Source of the DNA: Nageia nagi
Taxonomy: Eukaryota; Pinophyta
DNA length: 64,000 bases
Direction of reading: 5' to 3'
NCBI GenBank assembly: GCA_050084985.1
Contig: JBITNC010000001.1
Location: forward strand, 213,962,001-214,026,000
Positions 24,595 to 36,298 of the stretch are shown here, in pieces. Within the stretch, counting starts at the first letter, position 1, and each line of letters starts with the position of its first letter. The notes below the pieces were generated by a model. It was not told where the DNA came from, did no database searches, and was given only the letters and a program-made list of their open reading frames with translations. Both the position numbers and the translations under genes were made by a program.

Positions 24595-26071
24595 ATATTG
24601 AAATCATGAATGAATGGAGGCTTACCTTCTTTATCAACAAACCTTTGTTGAAACTACTTTGATCTCTCCTTTGATGCTTGGTGAGTAAAGGGAACCTTAA
24701 CTTTTGGACCATCTGATCATCAACTTCATTAACTTTAGGCATCTCTCTAGCTTTTGAAACTAGAAATTTATGAGATGCAACCTCTTTTGGAAGTGTCATG
24801 TTTATAGAATTAGGAGCTATAACAAGCTTCTTAGAGGTTATTAGATCATGACCTTTTAAAGTTTCAACTCTTTTATTTGGTAGATTTGATACATGAGGCC
24901 TTTTTGCAAACCTTATTTCTACAACAAAAACACCTACATCAATTGGGGAAAAATTCATCATTAATCTATATCTTCTAATAACACATGCTAATCTTGAGCT
25001 TTTTCTATAGCTAGATGTGGGATTCTCATAGCATTATTTGTCTACTCAAGAAGGTGATCTAATTTGCCATATTCTTACACAAAGCTTTCAAATCTTATAT
25101 CTCACTTTGAGAGGAAGCTACATGATTTATCCCTAACTAATGTGGGGTTGGAAGAGCCAAAGGAGCTCTTGGGGTATGCAAGGCTAATGAGAATTGTTAA
25201 GTTAGTGTAGGAATACTAGCCAGAGGTGGGGCCATATAAATAGCTAAGGTTCTTATTGCTTAATTTTGTAGTAACATTGGAAAGTATGTCATTGGCATGT
25301 GGTTGGGTAGTTTTCCTATCAAAATAAGATAATCTTTAGCAAATGTTGCTTATCTATAGACCTCTAAAAAAATGGTTACTATAGAATTTTAAATTTGTAA
25401 AGAGAGATCTAGGGAAAAATCTCCCAAATAATACATAAAAGTTTGAGATTCCTAGGGCCTAACTAATATCAAAATCCTTTTCTAAGATTTTTTAAATCTA
25501 ATATTAAAATTTAAAATATTCTTCTATTCATATTGATAGAGGTGAATTGAGTTAGTAAGGAGAAGGGGTCTCCTACTTCATTAAATTTTAGGATGAAAGG
25601 CTCTTCCAATTGAGCCCAAGAAGTTATAGATCTACTAGCAAGTCTTCTATACCAATCAAAAACCTTACCTTTGAAAGATTGTGCTAGTAGTCTTACCATG
25701 AAATCTTCATGTTAAATGTTATGGATCTTAGCTAGACTAGCTACATCTACACAGTGTTCATAGGCTATCTTCTTCATGGTGGCATCAAACTTAGGTAGAG
25801 TTTTAAAGATGTTTCTTGAGATATCATGCAATGAAGCAAGAGCCAAAGGTACCCCATCATCCCATGCAAGATAGATATTTGGAGCAAGATTAGCCATTTT
25901 AGGAGGAGAAATCTTAGTATGAAGGTTGAATGGTACTATTTTGAATAGAGATTCTAAAGAGTTGATACTACTCAAAGATCTAGACTTGATCAGGGTCTTT
26001 CTTTTAGAAGTACCAAGTTCTTTAAAATCTAGGACCTCTTTAGCTATTTTGGATTTTGATCTTGTCCACAT
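24595..26071 (-). pseudogene. Element A Gag
   Basis: Starts at 26071 (MWTRSKSKIAKEVLDFKELG), about 145 bp inside the right LTR. The Retrotrans_gag core continues over one break as HEDFMVRLLAQSFKGKVFDW and SITSWAQLEEPFILKFNEVG (to 25511). The C-terminal region is broken; an open piece 24961-24581 (IGVFVVEIRFAKRPHVSNLP-like, then LTKHQRRDQSSFNKG) leads into protease. Same architecture as B's Gag. Confidence 0.82.
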
Positions 26072-26189
26072 AAACTCTAATAGTAATTAAATAATTTAGG
26101 TTTGAGAAGTAGTAATGAGAACTATAAATCCAACTTGATACATACCATCAATACTACTTCTAGTAGAGTCTCTAATGAAATTTTTTATG

Positions 26190-26206
26190 TCCCATCAAGC
26201 ATGCCA
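26190..26206 (-). promoter_or_regulatory. Element A primer-binding site
   Basis: On the minus strand TGGCATGCTTGATGGGA, 10 bases after the 5' LTR end. It differs from B's site only by transitions. The secondary motif seen in B is also present in decayed form (ATTAGAGACTCTACTAGAAG). Confidence 0.65.
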
Positions 26207-26216
26207 AAATATATAT

Positions 26217-26992
26217 TATTGATGGAAATTGAGTAATATATGCACCCATGAGTAATGCAATCAAAGTATATCATGAATAGGCTAACATAGTAACCTAATC
26301 TTTGGAGTAGGCTAGTTCCTTTTCCATTAGGGTAGATGAAAAGAACAAATAATAAGAAAGAAATGAAAGAGGATAGTGTGCAAGAAATGAAACAAAAGAG
26401 GTAGGGAGCAAGAGTAAAGCAAAAGGGGGAATATCACTAGTTCAACATAGGTGTTTACATAGTGTGAAACCTTGGCAAGAATCTAGTGTAGCAACCATGA
26501 TGTTTTTAGCTTAACTCTTCCATATAAGCAAACATAATTATATCAACAACTTTTTGTTATTATTTAGGAAATATCCATTACTTTCCATAATATAATCAAG
26601 TTTAAAAATAATAACATCAAGTGTTAGATAAGAAAGGTCAAGATGGCATTGTATAACTAATAGAATAATAGGTCTTTGAAAACAAATACAAGAGGTAATA
26701 CTAGGGATTCTAACCCCTTTTCTTTACCTTCCACTAAATTTATATTAGGATAGAGTAGTTGTAGAAAGATTGAAACAAAATAGTTACGAAATGGCCCAAA
26801 GATTTTGGCCTTCTTGTAATAAATAGCTAACTATTCCTACCACATGGCATTTTATTTTGAAAAAAAAACTAAAAGATCTAAGACTATAACTACCTATAAA
26901 TTATGATAGGCATACTTCTTAGATGTTATTTGAACTTGTATTACAATTATGAAAGGTTCTTTGACTAACTCTAGTGATTCCAAAGTTTCTTC
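26217..26992 (-). repeat. Element A right LTR (5' LTR), left part
   Basis: Matches 1357 onward, starting TATTGATGGAAATTGAG. It is cut at 26992 by the copia element C and continues at 36304. The five bases TCTTC at the cut (26988-26992) are repeated at 36299-36303. Confidence 0.92.
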
Positions 26993-28966
26993 TATTAAAC
27001 TATGCATGACACTGAGAGGGGGGTGAATCAGTGTTACAATTTTAAAATTTTAAATCTGGAAACTTTAAATAGTGTAGTAGAGAAATAAAATCAAATAGAT
27101 CAAGCACACCAAGATAGCAAACACACAACATAAGATATAACGAGGTTCACCATGTGGCTACATCCCAGAAAAAGACTGCTTGGACTTCAATCCAAATCTA
27201 GCCATTGTAAAGCATCGACTTTACACATAATTTATTAGCATCAAATGAAAGGAGCACCAACCCCTAAGCTTTGTAGCACCCACTGCAAGGAGCACCAACT
27301 CCACTTGCCAAGCACCCACTTGACAGATTTAATAAGATGGAATGAAAGATTGATAACCAGTACCTAAGACCTGGAATGGTCTAGCTCAAAACTTTTCTCA
27401 CAAAATACAATCTGAATCATATTCTATTTTATTTATGCTCATGCCAATAGCTCTCTATTCATCTATAATCTAAAACCCCTTTTAATTCATACACATTTGC
27501 TTTGGATTCCTATCTATTGAAAAATGCTCAAAATCGGATCAAGAAACTGTTGCTCATATCACTGAAAGGGCTACCATTATTTTTCACCAAGAAAACTCCT
27601 CATATTCTAAATCAAAACTAATATAATTTCTTATAAACATCTAGAACTTTCAACACTTATAGAATTATCAAGAAAACATTCATTTTTGAGATATCCGTTA
27701 CTCATACATGCTTCACACACCTCTTAATAACAAACTACACTAACAAAACATAAACCTAGAAAAATCTGAATTTATTCAAATTGGTTGAAGATAATACCTT
27801 GAATACACTCAAAATGCATGTTCCATGTTCATATAGCACAAAATGGTATGACAAATTTCATATAGATGCTAAAATACCTTTTAAAGCTCGAATCTGTCTT
27901 TTTATCTTCTCCTCTCTTGGTTTTTTTTTTTTTAATGTCACATGATAAAAGAACTCTTGATCCTTAAATAAAAGTGCGATAACTAAGATATAAAATAAAA
28001 GAAAAGAGCATTTTTTTCAAACAATACACACTATTCCTTTTTGCTTGTCACTTAAAACCATTGTCGGCCAAAACTGGAAAATTAAGAAAAAAAGCTCTAA
28101 TAGCTTTTTCGATGAGCTATAAATTCTTACTGAGTGCATAGTTTAATATGAAATTTGGACCATGTGTTCTCCATATAACCAAATACATTTTATCCAAATT
28201 TGAAGCTTTAACTCCTCATAGTTTTCACATAGTACTTTTCACAAAGTGGCCTCTGACACAGATTTCATAGGTATTTTGTTATGCTTGGATTTGTGCAAGT
28301 TATAGGTTCTCATAGTTTGAGGCCTCAAATCAAGATGGTTCAAAATACAAAGTTGTTCATCTCATCAATTTATACATGTAAAAAATTTGAAATTCTAAAT
28401 TTGAAGACTTTTAGAACCCAAAATAACCAACCTACTATTCCAAAATTTATGCTCAAACAGTCAAAAAGTTACGAAGTGGCATTTTGCAGCTTGTACCATT
28501 TCTTTCTCGATTATCATATTGCTATGAAATTTGGATCACACCTTTTTGGTATATATTAATATATATAATTTAAATTTCAACCTCTGATTCATCACCATTT
28601 TCTTACAATTCAAATTGTATGAAGCTAATTTTATACAAATTTTTGATTGCACCATAATCCACAAGAGTGACCAAAATTGAACCAACATGAAATTTGACCA
28701 TTCCAACACTTCACACAAGTTTGTTATCAACCCAAAAACTGATCCAAACCATCTCTCATTATCTGTCACCTTCCATTTGTAATTTGGCCCTCTTGACAAC
28801 ATTTGGTACCTCATGATAACTTTTGGTCCCTTTATCATTTTTGCATTCGACAACTTTGTAGATCTTGTCAATGTTATTTCTTTGACATGTGCAACCATAT
28901 GAACCTTATGCACACTAATCTCATCATGTTGACAACAATGAAAACACTACTGCACCATACTCAACA
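26993..28966 (-). repeat. Element C left LTR (3' LTR)
   Basis: 1974 bp copy of 34320-36298, ending CTCAACA. The pair is visibly more alike than the LTR pair of A, so C is younger than A. Confidence 0.93.
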
Positions 28967-28981
28967 ATCTCCTCCTTTGGA
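28967..28981 (-). promoter_or_regulatory. Element C polypurine tract
   Basis: Minus strand CCAAAGGAGGAGAT directly before the 3' LTR, as expected for the plus-strand DNA primer of an LTR element. Confidence 0.8.
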
Positions 28982-29165
28982 ATTGTTGGCAACACATATG
29001 CAAAAACTTGTTACTCTTCTCCCCCTTTGACAACAAATACAAAGGGGTGTCGTGGACTCCCCCTGAGTCCATATACATAATACTCAAGTGTAAATTAGTA
29101 TACAAAAGAACATAATTATATAGGAATAAAAATATAAACAAATACAAAATTACTCCCCCCGAGAT

Positions 29166-29710
29166 TATGCACCCAAAAGCTAGTCAATGCTTGGGCAATA
29201 TCACCATTCCCAATTTCTTTTGTAGGTACTCAAAAACTTCTTTGGGTAATGGTTTAGTAAATATATCTGCTACTTGCTCTGATGTGGGAACAAATTCTAA
29301 CTTTACCTCTCATTTTGCAACCTTTTCCTTCAAAAAATGATATCAAATGGCAATATGTTTTGTTCTTGAATGCATGATTAGATTCTTAGAAATATTGATT
29401 GCACTTGTGTTATCACACATAATTGCAATAGGCTCAGTGATCTGAATCTCTAGATCTTTCATCATTTGTTTCATCCATATAACCTATGTATAACATGATG
29501 TCACTGCTATGTACTCTACTTTTGCGATGGATAATGATACTGATTCTTATTTCTTAATGTGCCAACCGATAAGATTATTACCCAAGTAAAATGCATCGCC
29601 ACTAGTGCTTTTCTTATCATCTACACATCTTGCCCAATCTGCATCTGAGAAAGTAATGAGTGTGAAATCTTTTCCTTTAGGATACCATAGGCCATAGTCT
29701 ATTATACCTT
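29166..29710 (-). pseudogene. Element C RNase H
   Basis: Copia-type RNase H at the end of pol. The minus strand reads YGLWYPKGKDFTLITFSDAD, then the Glu-containing SIAKVEYIA, MCDNTSAINISKNLIMHSRT and EFVPTSEQVADIFTKPLP. All four catalytic acidic sites can be found. At least three in-frame stops interrupt it. The Pol frame ends close to the polypurine tract. Confidence 0.82.
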
Positions 29711-29765
29711 TAAGGTACTAAAAAATCTATTTTACTACAGTCACATGTGTTTCCTTTGGACTTGC

Positions 29766-30668
29766 TTAGAACCATGCAACCATACACACTACCTGAAGTA
29801 TGTTAGGTCTGGTAGCTATCAAATATAATAGGCTCCCAATCATTGACATGTACATAGTTTGATCTATTGATGGTGACTTATCATCCTTGCTTAGCTTGCA
29901 GCCTATCATCATAGGAGTGCTCACAGGCTTGTAATCCTCCATAGTGAACTTTTTCAACATCTCTTTAACATACTTGATTTGTGAAATAAAAAAGCCATTC
30001 TTTAATTGATTAACTTGCAAACCAAGAAAATATGAAAGTTCACCTATCATTGATATTTCAAACTCTGTTTGCATTTGGTTAGCAAAATCTTTGCACATTT
30101 CATCTTTGCTACCTCCAAAAATAATATCATCTACATAAACAACAATGATAACTTGATGATTATTTTTAGATTTAATATAGAGATTACTATCCACCATACC
30201 CCTTTTAAAACCTTGCTGATGTAGATATGCATCAAGTCTAGAGTACCATGCTCGGGGTGCTTGTTTTAGACTATAAAGTGCCTTTTTTAATTTGCACACA
30301 AAATCTAGATTCTTACTTATCTAAAATCTATCTGGCTGCTCAATGTAAACTTCTTCATTAAGATTTCCATTCAAAAATGCTAATTTTACATCCATTTGAT
30401 AAACTTTGAAGTTTTTATAGACTGTCAAAGCAAGAAACATACGGATAGCTTCTAATCTAGTAGCAGGAGAAAAAGTTTCTTCAAAATCAATACCTTCAAC
30501 TTGAGCATACCCTTTACAAACCAATCTTACTTTGTTTCTTATTACTTTTTCATCTTCATTAAGCTTGTTGCGAAAAACCCACTTGGTGCCAATCATATTT
30601 TTATTTTTGGGCCTTGGTACCAACTCCCAAGTTTGATTCTTTTCAATTTGGTCTAGTTCTTCATCCAT
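29766..30668 (-). pseudogene. Element C reverse transcriptase
   Basis: Two open pieces (30668-30321, 30299-29766) separated by one stop cover a near-complete copia RT. Motifs in order: [80 protein letters not shown] and the catalytic VVYVDDIIFGG, then [28 protein letters not shown] has L where DVKTAFLNG is usual. Best-preserved enzyme of C. Confidence 0.94.
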
Positions 30669-30935
30669 TGCTTTGATCCAACTTTTATCCTAACTTGCCT
30701 CTGCAATAGTTTTTGGTTCTATGCTTGAGATAAGAGAATATGTTCTTATTGTTCTTCTTCTTATTTGAACTCCAGTATCTAGATCTCCAATTATTTGGTC
30801 AGTTGGATGATCTTTTTGCCATTTACCTATCTTGTGTTTTTGATTTTCTTCTATTTTTGAACCACTGTGTGAGTTACTTGAGCCATTCTTTGGTTGATTT
30901 TTTGGTTGTTCCTCTACCTCATCTACCTCAATATA

Positions 30936-31835
30936 TTATGAAAAATTTTCATTATTATCTTTTGAAGGTACTCTTAGTTTATCAATCTTGACATCCGCAC
31001 TCTCAACAATTTTTCTAAGTCTTTTATTGTAACATTTGTAAGCCTTGCTTTTTATTGAGTAACTAAGAAATATACCTTCATTTGCTCTATCATCAAACTT
31101 ACCAAGATTTTCTTCCATCCTCTTGATGTAGCACTTACTCCCAAATACTTTGAAGTATTTTGCTGATACCTTTTTACCGAACCATAATTCATAGGGTGTC
31201 TTATTCTCATGGAGCCTCAACATACATCTGTTTTGAATATAAACTGCTGTGTGGATTGCTTCTTTCTAAAACCTATCAGCTATGTGGCATTCTATCAACA
31301 TTGTTCATGCCATTTCTTGAACTAACCTATTTTTTCTTTTTACTACACCATTTTGTTGAGATGTTCTTGTTGCTAAAAACTATCTCTTGATACCATACTC
31401 ATGATAGAATTCATTAAAATCATCTAAAATGAATTCACCTCCTCTATCCGATCTTAAACATTTGATTCTTCTTCCAATCTGATTTTCTACTAGGTTCTTG
31501 AAGGTCTTAAATTTTTCAAGTGCTTATGGCTTGTGTTTCAAGAATAGTATCCATGTCATCCTAGAATAATCATCTATACATAGCATTAAGTACCTATCCC
31601 TATTTAAACTTTGTGTTCTCATAGGACCACACAAATCAATATGAACAAGCTCTAATGGTTTGCTAGAATAGTATTCCTTTGTCTTGAAAGTGGATCTAGT
31701 GAGCTTACCCTTTTGACATGAAGAATAAATACTACTTAGTGGTTTTTTGGTACTTGGTATATCTCAAATTGCTCTCTTTGAATAAATTTTAACTAAATTA
31801 TCAAAATTGATGTGTCCAAGTCTCTTATGCCAAAG
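30936..31835 (-). pseudogene. Element C integrase
   Basis: Copia integrase between protease and RT. The core reads HIDLCGPMRTQSLNRDRYLM, CIDDYSRMTWILFLK, LRSDRGGEFILDDFNEFYHE (first and second Asp) and QQNGVVKRKNR, where the third catalytic Glu is K (usually VVERKNR), a G-to-A change. The open piece 31223-30936 gives the C-terminal part (NKTPYELWFGKKVSAKYFKV, then FDDRANEGIFLSYSIKSKAY). The zinc region is upstream, next to the GAG-pre-integrase piece at 32042-31836. Confidence 0.88.
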
Positions 31836-32042
31836 CTAATCTACATCCTCCTTTCCAAGTAGACATGATCCATTTGAAGTCTCTGTCAATGTATATAGAT
31901 TTTCAGATATCCTTGTACCAACTGCAACTAACCTACCACTATTTGCTGTTTTGATTTCACATCCATGTTTCTTAAATATTACATCATGTTCTCTATCACA
32001 AATCTGACTAACACTCAACAAGCTATGTTTCAACCTGATCAT
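31836..32042 (-). pseudogene. Element C GAG-pre-integrase region
   Basis: Open piece reading IRLKHSLLSVSQICDREHDV and IFKKHGCEIKTANSGRLVAV, the usual copia stretch between protease and integrase zinc finger (LKHNLLSISQLCD-like). No separate function is known to me; it is part of the Pol polyprotein. Confidence 0.85.
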
Positions 32043-32099
32043 GAATAATACTTCTTTTGACTTGATCTTTCCATCATTAATCTTAACTATACCTCTATC

Positions 32100-32360
32100 G
32101 ATAATCTTTGCTCTATCATTATTGCCAAATTTTACTGATCCCCCTTCATGTTATTCTAATTTTTCAAATCTTCTTTTATCTCTGGTCATGTGGCTAGAGC
32201 AACCACTATCTAGTATCTAAGGAGCTAGTTTATTCTCTACTTTAAGAGCTATTTGTACTATTAGAGATTCTTTTTCATCTTTTGGTTGCTCCTTCTCTTT
32301 CTATATCTTCTTGATACCTATTTTAGATTCATGTATTATCTCTTCCTATTTGTTTTGTTG
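32100..32360 (-). pseudogene. Element C protease
   Basis: The minus strand at about 32215-32160 reads ILDSGCSSHMTRDKRRFE, the copia aspartic protease signature (D-S-G-C-S-S-H-M-T). The codon before it is TAG where the family has Trp (TGG), so one G-to-A change created a stop right at the active-site approach. The downstream part continues as NDRAKIIDRGIV-like sequence to the GAG-pre-integrase piece. Confidence 0.85.
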
Positions 32361-32363
32361 TAC

Positions 32364-34256
32364 CTATCTTTCTAGAATTTGTCTATTATATCTCATGCCT
32401 TGTGACTGAAAAGATCTTTGCTGAAATTGATTTTGAAAAAATGTGCTCCTATAATTTCTTGCAGTATGACCATAGTTGTCATAATTATAACATTCTACAG
32501 CATAATCTTTCAATGGTGCAAACATATTTCTACTTGAGAAATTCCTTGGACCTATATTATATTTATATTCAGAGATTCTATGTCTATACCCATTGCACTT
32601 AAAATAATAACTAGAAAAGGATTGAGTGAACTTGGGTTGTGAACTTTGCCACATTGTAGAAGGTGCCAGAAATCTTCTTCTTCTTTGATGTGTGACATGT
32701 GCAAATCCATCATTGTCTATATACCTATCATTTCTAGTAGTATTATTTTGTCTTCTATGAAATGATTGTTCTTGATTAACTAGTTTCTTTTCTTCTTTGA
32801 TTTTTGATTTTTTATTTGCATCCTTGGAGGTTTGTCCTTCTTCAAAACCCAAACCAAATTTAATATTTGGTGCTTTTTGGTTCTGTAAGATTTTATTTAG
32901 CTTTAAAGATCCTCCTTCAAGTTTATGATACTCACTAATCTTATGACTCATCTCTTCCAATTGAAGATTTAATCTTGTAATCTCTGCTTCCAATTTGCTG
33001 CAGTACTCAACTTTGGTAGTGATTTGTTCTTCAAAATCCTTAGTTGTTTTCCCCATTTCTTCCATCTGTACTTTTAAGCTTATAATAACTTCATTTGCAT
33101 CATCAAGTTTCCAAGAAGTTTTTTGATATTTTTTCCTTTCTATCTCTAATTCTTCTAGAGCTGTAATTAATTCTTCTTCCAAATTAACTTCTACTTCAAT
33201 TTCTTCTTCATCAATTTCTTCTTCTAATTTTTGTTTCAATTCTGATTTTTCTTCTTCAAATGCCATGAAGAGAGCTTCATCAACCTCTTCTTTTGAGTCT
33301 TCATTTGAACTAACTTCTAATGAACTAATATTTTTAGAAATAAAACTTTTCTTCTTAAAATTACCTTTTCTAAAATTTGATTTTGTCTTCCATCCATTTC
33401 TCTCTCTGTGTGAACTTTCATCATCTTTGTTCTTCTCATTATGTGGACATTTAGCTGCAAAGTGCCCTACACCTCCATAATTGAAACATTTAAATGGTAA
33501 TTTTTCTCTATATTTACCTTTTATTCCTTTCTTTAACTTATGAACAAAATTCACTTCTAATTCATCAGATGTCTCTTCTTCATCAGATTCTGGCATTACT
33601 TTTATTTCCTTCTTTACTTTGAAAGTGGTTTCCCTATAAATAGATTTTCCTTTTCCTATTCTCATTTCATAAGCAGTTAGAGAACCATGCATTTCATCCA
33701 TATTAAAAGTATTTAAATCTTTCACTTCTTCTATGGTAGAAACTTTTGAATCAAATCTTTACAGAAGTGAGCATAATACCTTTTTCATAATAACTACATC
33801 TTCAATCTTTTCTTCAAGGCCTCTAATCACATTGGTTACTTCATTGACCCTTAGCATGTATGCTTCTATGTTTTCATCTTCATTCATCTTTAAACTCTCA
33901 AACTACGCTCAGTGAGTTTGAAGCTTAGCCTCTTTTATCTTTATGTCTCCCTCATGAATGCTTTTCAATTTATCCCATATTTCTTTTACTGATTCACAAT
34001 TCATCACTTTTACTAGCTCACTGTCTACCAATCTGCACATGATAGCATTTTTAGTCTTCAAGTTATTTTCATATGCCTTCTTAGCAGCTACATCTGTAAT
34101 AGGTGTAGTAGGTGCGGTATAACCATTTTTTGTGGCCTCCCAAATCTCATATCCCAAAGCACTAAGATATATCTGCATTCTAAGTCTCCAAAAAGAATAA
34201 TTAGTGCCATCAAATAATGGAGCTTTATTTGAAGAAAACCCTTCACCTGAAGTCAT
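32364..34256 (-). pseudogene. Element C Gag with long coiled-coil insert
   Basis: Start at 34256 (MTSGEGFSSNKAPLFDGTNY), about 64 bp inside the 5' LTR. The N-terminal copia Gag domain (SFWRLRMQIYLSALGYEIWE, VNCES-like WDKLKSIHEG) occupies 34256-33909; one stop and a frame break follow, then an open 453-codon stretch (33725-32364). In that stretch a zinc knuckle is at about residue 78 (CFNYGGVGHFAAKC, second Cys changed to Tyr), then a KN-rich basic part, an acidic coiled coil of about 180 residues (EEEIDEEEIEVEVNLEEELI and on), and two further degenerate knuckles near the end (KCNGYRHRISEYKYN; CYNYDNYGHTARNY). Knuckle Cys-to-Tyr changes are all G-to-A on the coding strand. Confidence 0.88.
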
Positions 34257-34302
34257 TGCAACACACCCAAGATCTCCCTAGCTGATTAAGCTGAAATAGG
34301 AA

Positions 34303-34317
34303 CCTGCTTTGATACCA
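34303..34317 (-). promoter_or_regulatory. Element C primer-binding site
   Basis: Minus strand TGGTATCAAAGCAGG, two bases after the 5' LTR. It matches the TGGTATCAGAGC word complementary to initiator-Met tRNA used by most plant copia elements, with one G-to-A change. Confidence 0.88.
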
Positions 34318-34319
34318 AT

Positions 34320-36298
34320 TATTGAACTATACATGACACTAAGAGGGGGGCGTGAATCAGTGTTACAATTTTAAAATTTTAAATTTAGAAACTTTAAATA
34401 GTGCAGTAGAGAAATAAAACCAAATAGAGTGAGCACACCAAGATAGCAAACACATAACACAAGATATAACGAGGTTCACCAATATGGCTACATCCTTGGA
34501 AAAGACTGCTTGGACTTCAATCCAAATCTAGCCATTGTAAAGCATCAACTTTACACATAATTTATTAGCATCAAATGAAAGGAGCACCAACCCCTAAGCT
34601 TTATAGCACCCACTGCAAGGAGCACCAACTCCACTTGCCAAGCACCCACTTGACAGATTTAATAAGATGGAATGAAAGATTGATAACCAGTTACCTAAGA
34701 CCCGGAATGGTCTAGCTCAAAACTTTTCTCACAAAATACAATCTGAATCATATTCTATTTTCTTTATGCTCATGCCAATAGCTCTCTATTCATCTATAAT
34801 CTAAAACCCCTTTTAATTCATACACATTTGCTTTGGATTCCTGTCTATTGAAAAATGCTCAAAATCGGATCAAGAAACTGTTGCTCATATCACTGAAAGG
34901 GCTACCATTATTTTTCACCAAGAAAACTCCTCATATTCTAAATCAAAACTAATATAATTTCTTATAAACATCTAGAACTTTCAACACTTATATAATTATC
35001 AAGAAAACATTCATTTTTGAGATATCCGTTACTCATACATGCTTCACACACCTCTTAATAACAAACTACACTGCCAAAACACAAACCTAGAAAAATCTAA
35101 ATTTATTCGAACTAGTTGAAGATAATACCTTGAATGCACTCAGAACATGTGTTCCATGCCCATATGGCACAAAATGGTATGACAAATTTCACATAGATGC
35201 CAAAATACCTTTCAAAGCTCGAATCTATCTTTTTATCTTCTCCTCTCTTATTTTTTTTTTTTAAATGTCACATGATAAAAGAACTCTTGAGCCTTAAATA
35301 GAAGTACGATAACTGAGATATAAAATAAAATAAAAGATCATTTTTTTCAAACCATACACACTATTCCTTTTTTCTTGTCACTTAAAATCATTGTCGACCA
35401 AAAGTGGAAAATTAAGAAAAAAAGCTCTAACAACTTTTTCGATGAGCTATAAATTCTTACTGAATGCATGGTTTAACATAAAATTTGGACCATATGTTCT
35501 TCATATAACCAACTAAATTCTATACAAATTTAAAGCTTTAAATCCTCATATTTTGCACACAGCACTTTTCACAAAGTGGCCTCCGACACAAATTTCACAG
35601 GTATTTTGTTATGCTTGGATTTATGCAAGTTATAGGTTCTCATAGTTCGAGGCCTTAAATCAAGATGGTTCAAAAGACAAAGTTGTTCATATCATCAATT
35701 TATATGTGTAAAAACTTTGAAATTCTAAATTTGAAGACTTTTAGAGCCCAAAACAACCAACCTACTATTTCCAAAAATTTATGCTCAAACAGTCAAAAAG
35801 TTACGGAGTGGCATTTTGCAGCTTGTACCATTTCTTCCTCGATTATCATATTGCTATGAAATTTGGACCACACCTTCTTGGTATATAGTACTATATATAA
35901 TTTAAATTTCAACCTTTGATTCATCATCATTTGCTTGTAATTCAAATTGTACGAAGCCAATTTTACACAAATTTCTGACTGCACCATAATCCACAAGAGT
36001 GCCCAAAACTGAACTAACATGAAATTTTACCGTTCCAATGCTTCACAAAAGTTTGTTATCAACCCAAAAACTGATCCAAATAATCTCTCACTATCTGTCA
36101 CCTTCCATTTGTAATTTGGCCCTCTTGACAACTTTTGGTACCTCATGACAACTTTTGGTCCCTTTATCATTTTTGCATCCGACAACTTTGTAGATCTTGT
36201 TGATGTTATTTATTTGACACGTGCAACCATATGAACCATATGCACACTAATCTCATCATGTTGACAATAATGACAACACTGCTGCACCATACTCAACA
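34320..36298 (-). repeat. Element C right LTR (5' LTR)
   Basis: 1979 bp copy of 26993-28966. It starts TATTGAACTATACATGACAC and ends CTCAACA. In sense orientation this is the promoter copy. Confidence 0.93.

Larger units (their letters stand above)
26993..36298 (-). mobile_element. Element C: Ty1/copia LTR retrotransposon inside A's right LTR
   Basis: 9.3 kb with exact 5-bp target duplication TCTTC (26988-26992 and 36299-36303). The LTRs (26993-28966 and 34320-36298) end CAACA and start TATTG, expected TGTTG. Minus-strand coding gives gag, protease, integrase, reverse transcriptase, RNase H, the copia order. The primer-binding site resembles the initiator-Met tRNA complement. The long Gag with a coiled-coil insert and several zinc knuckles recalls large copia lineages such as SIRE, but I do not assign a lineage. 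Inactivated by stops, many of them TGG-to-TAG type. Confidence 0.95.
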
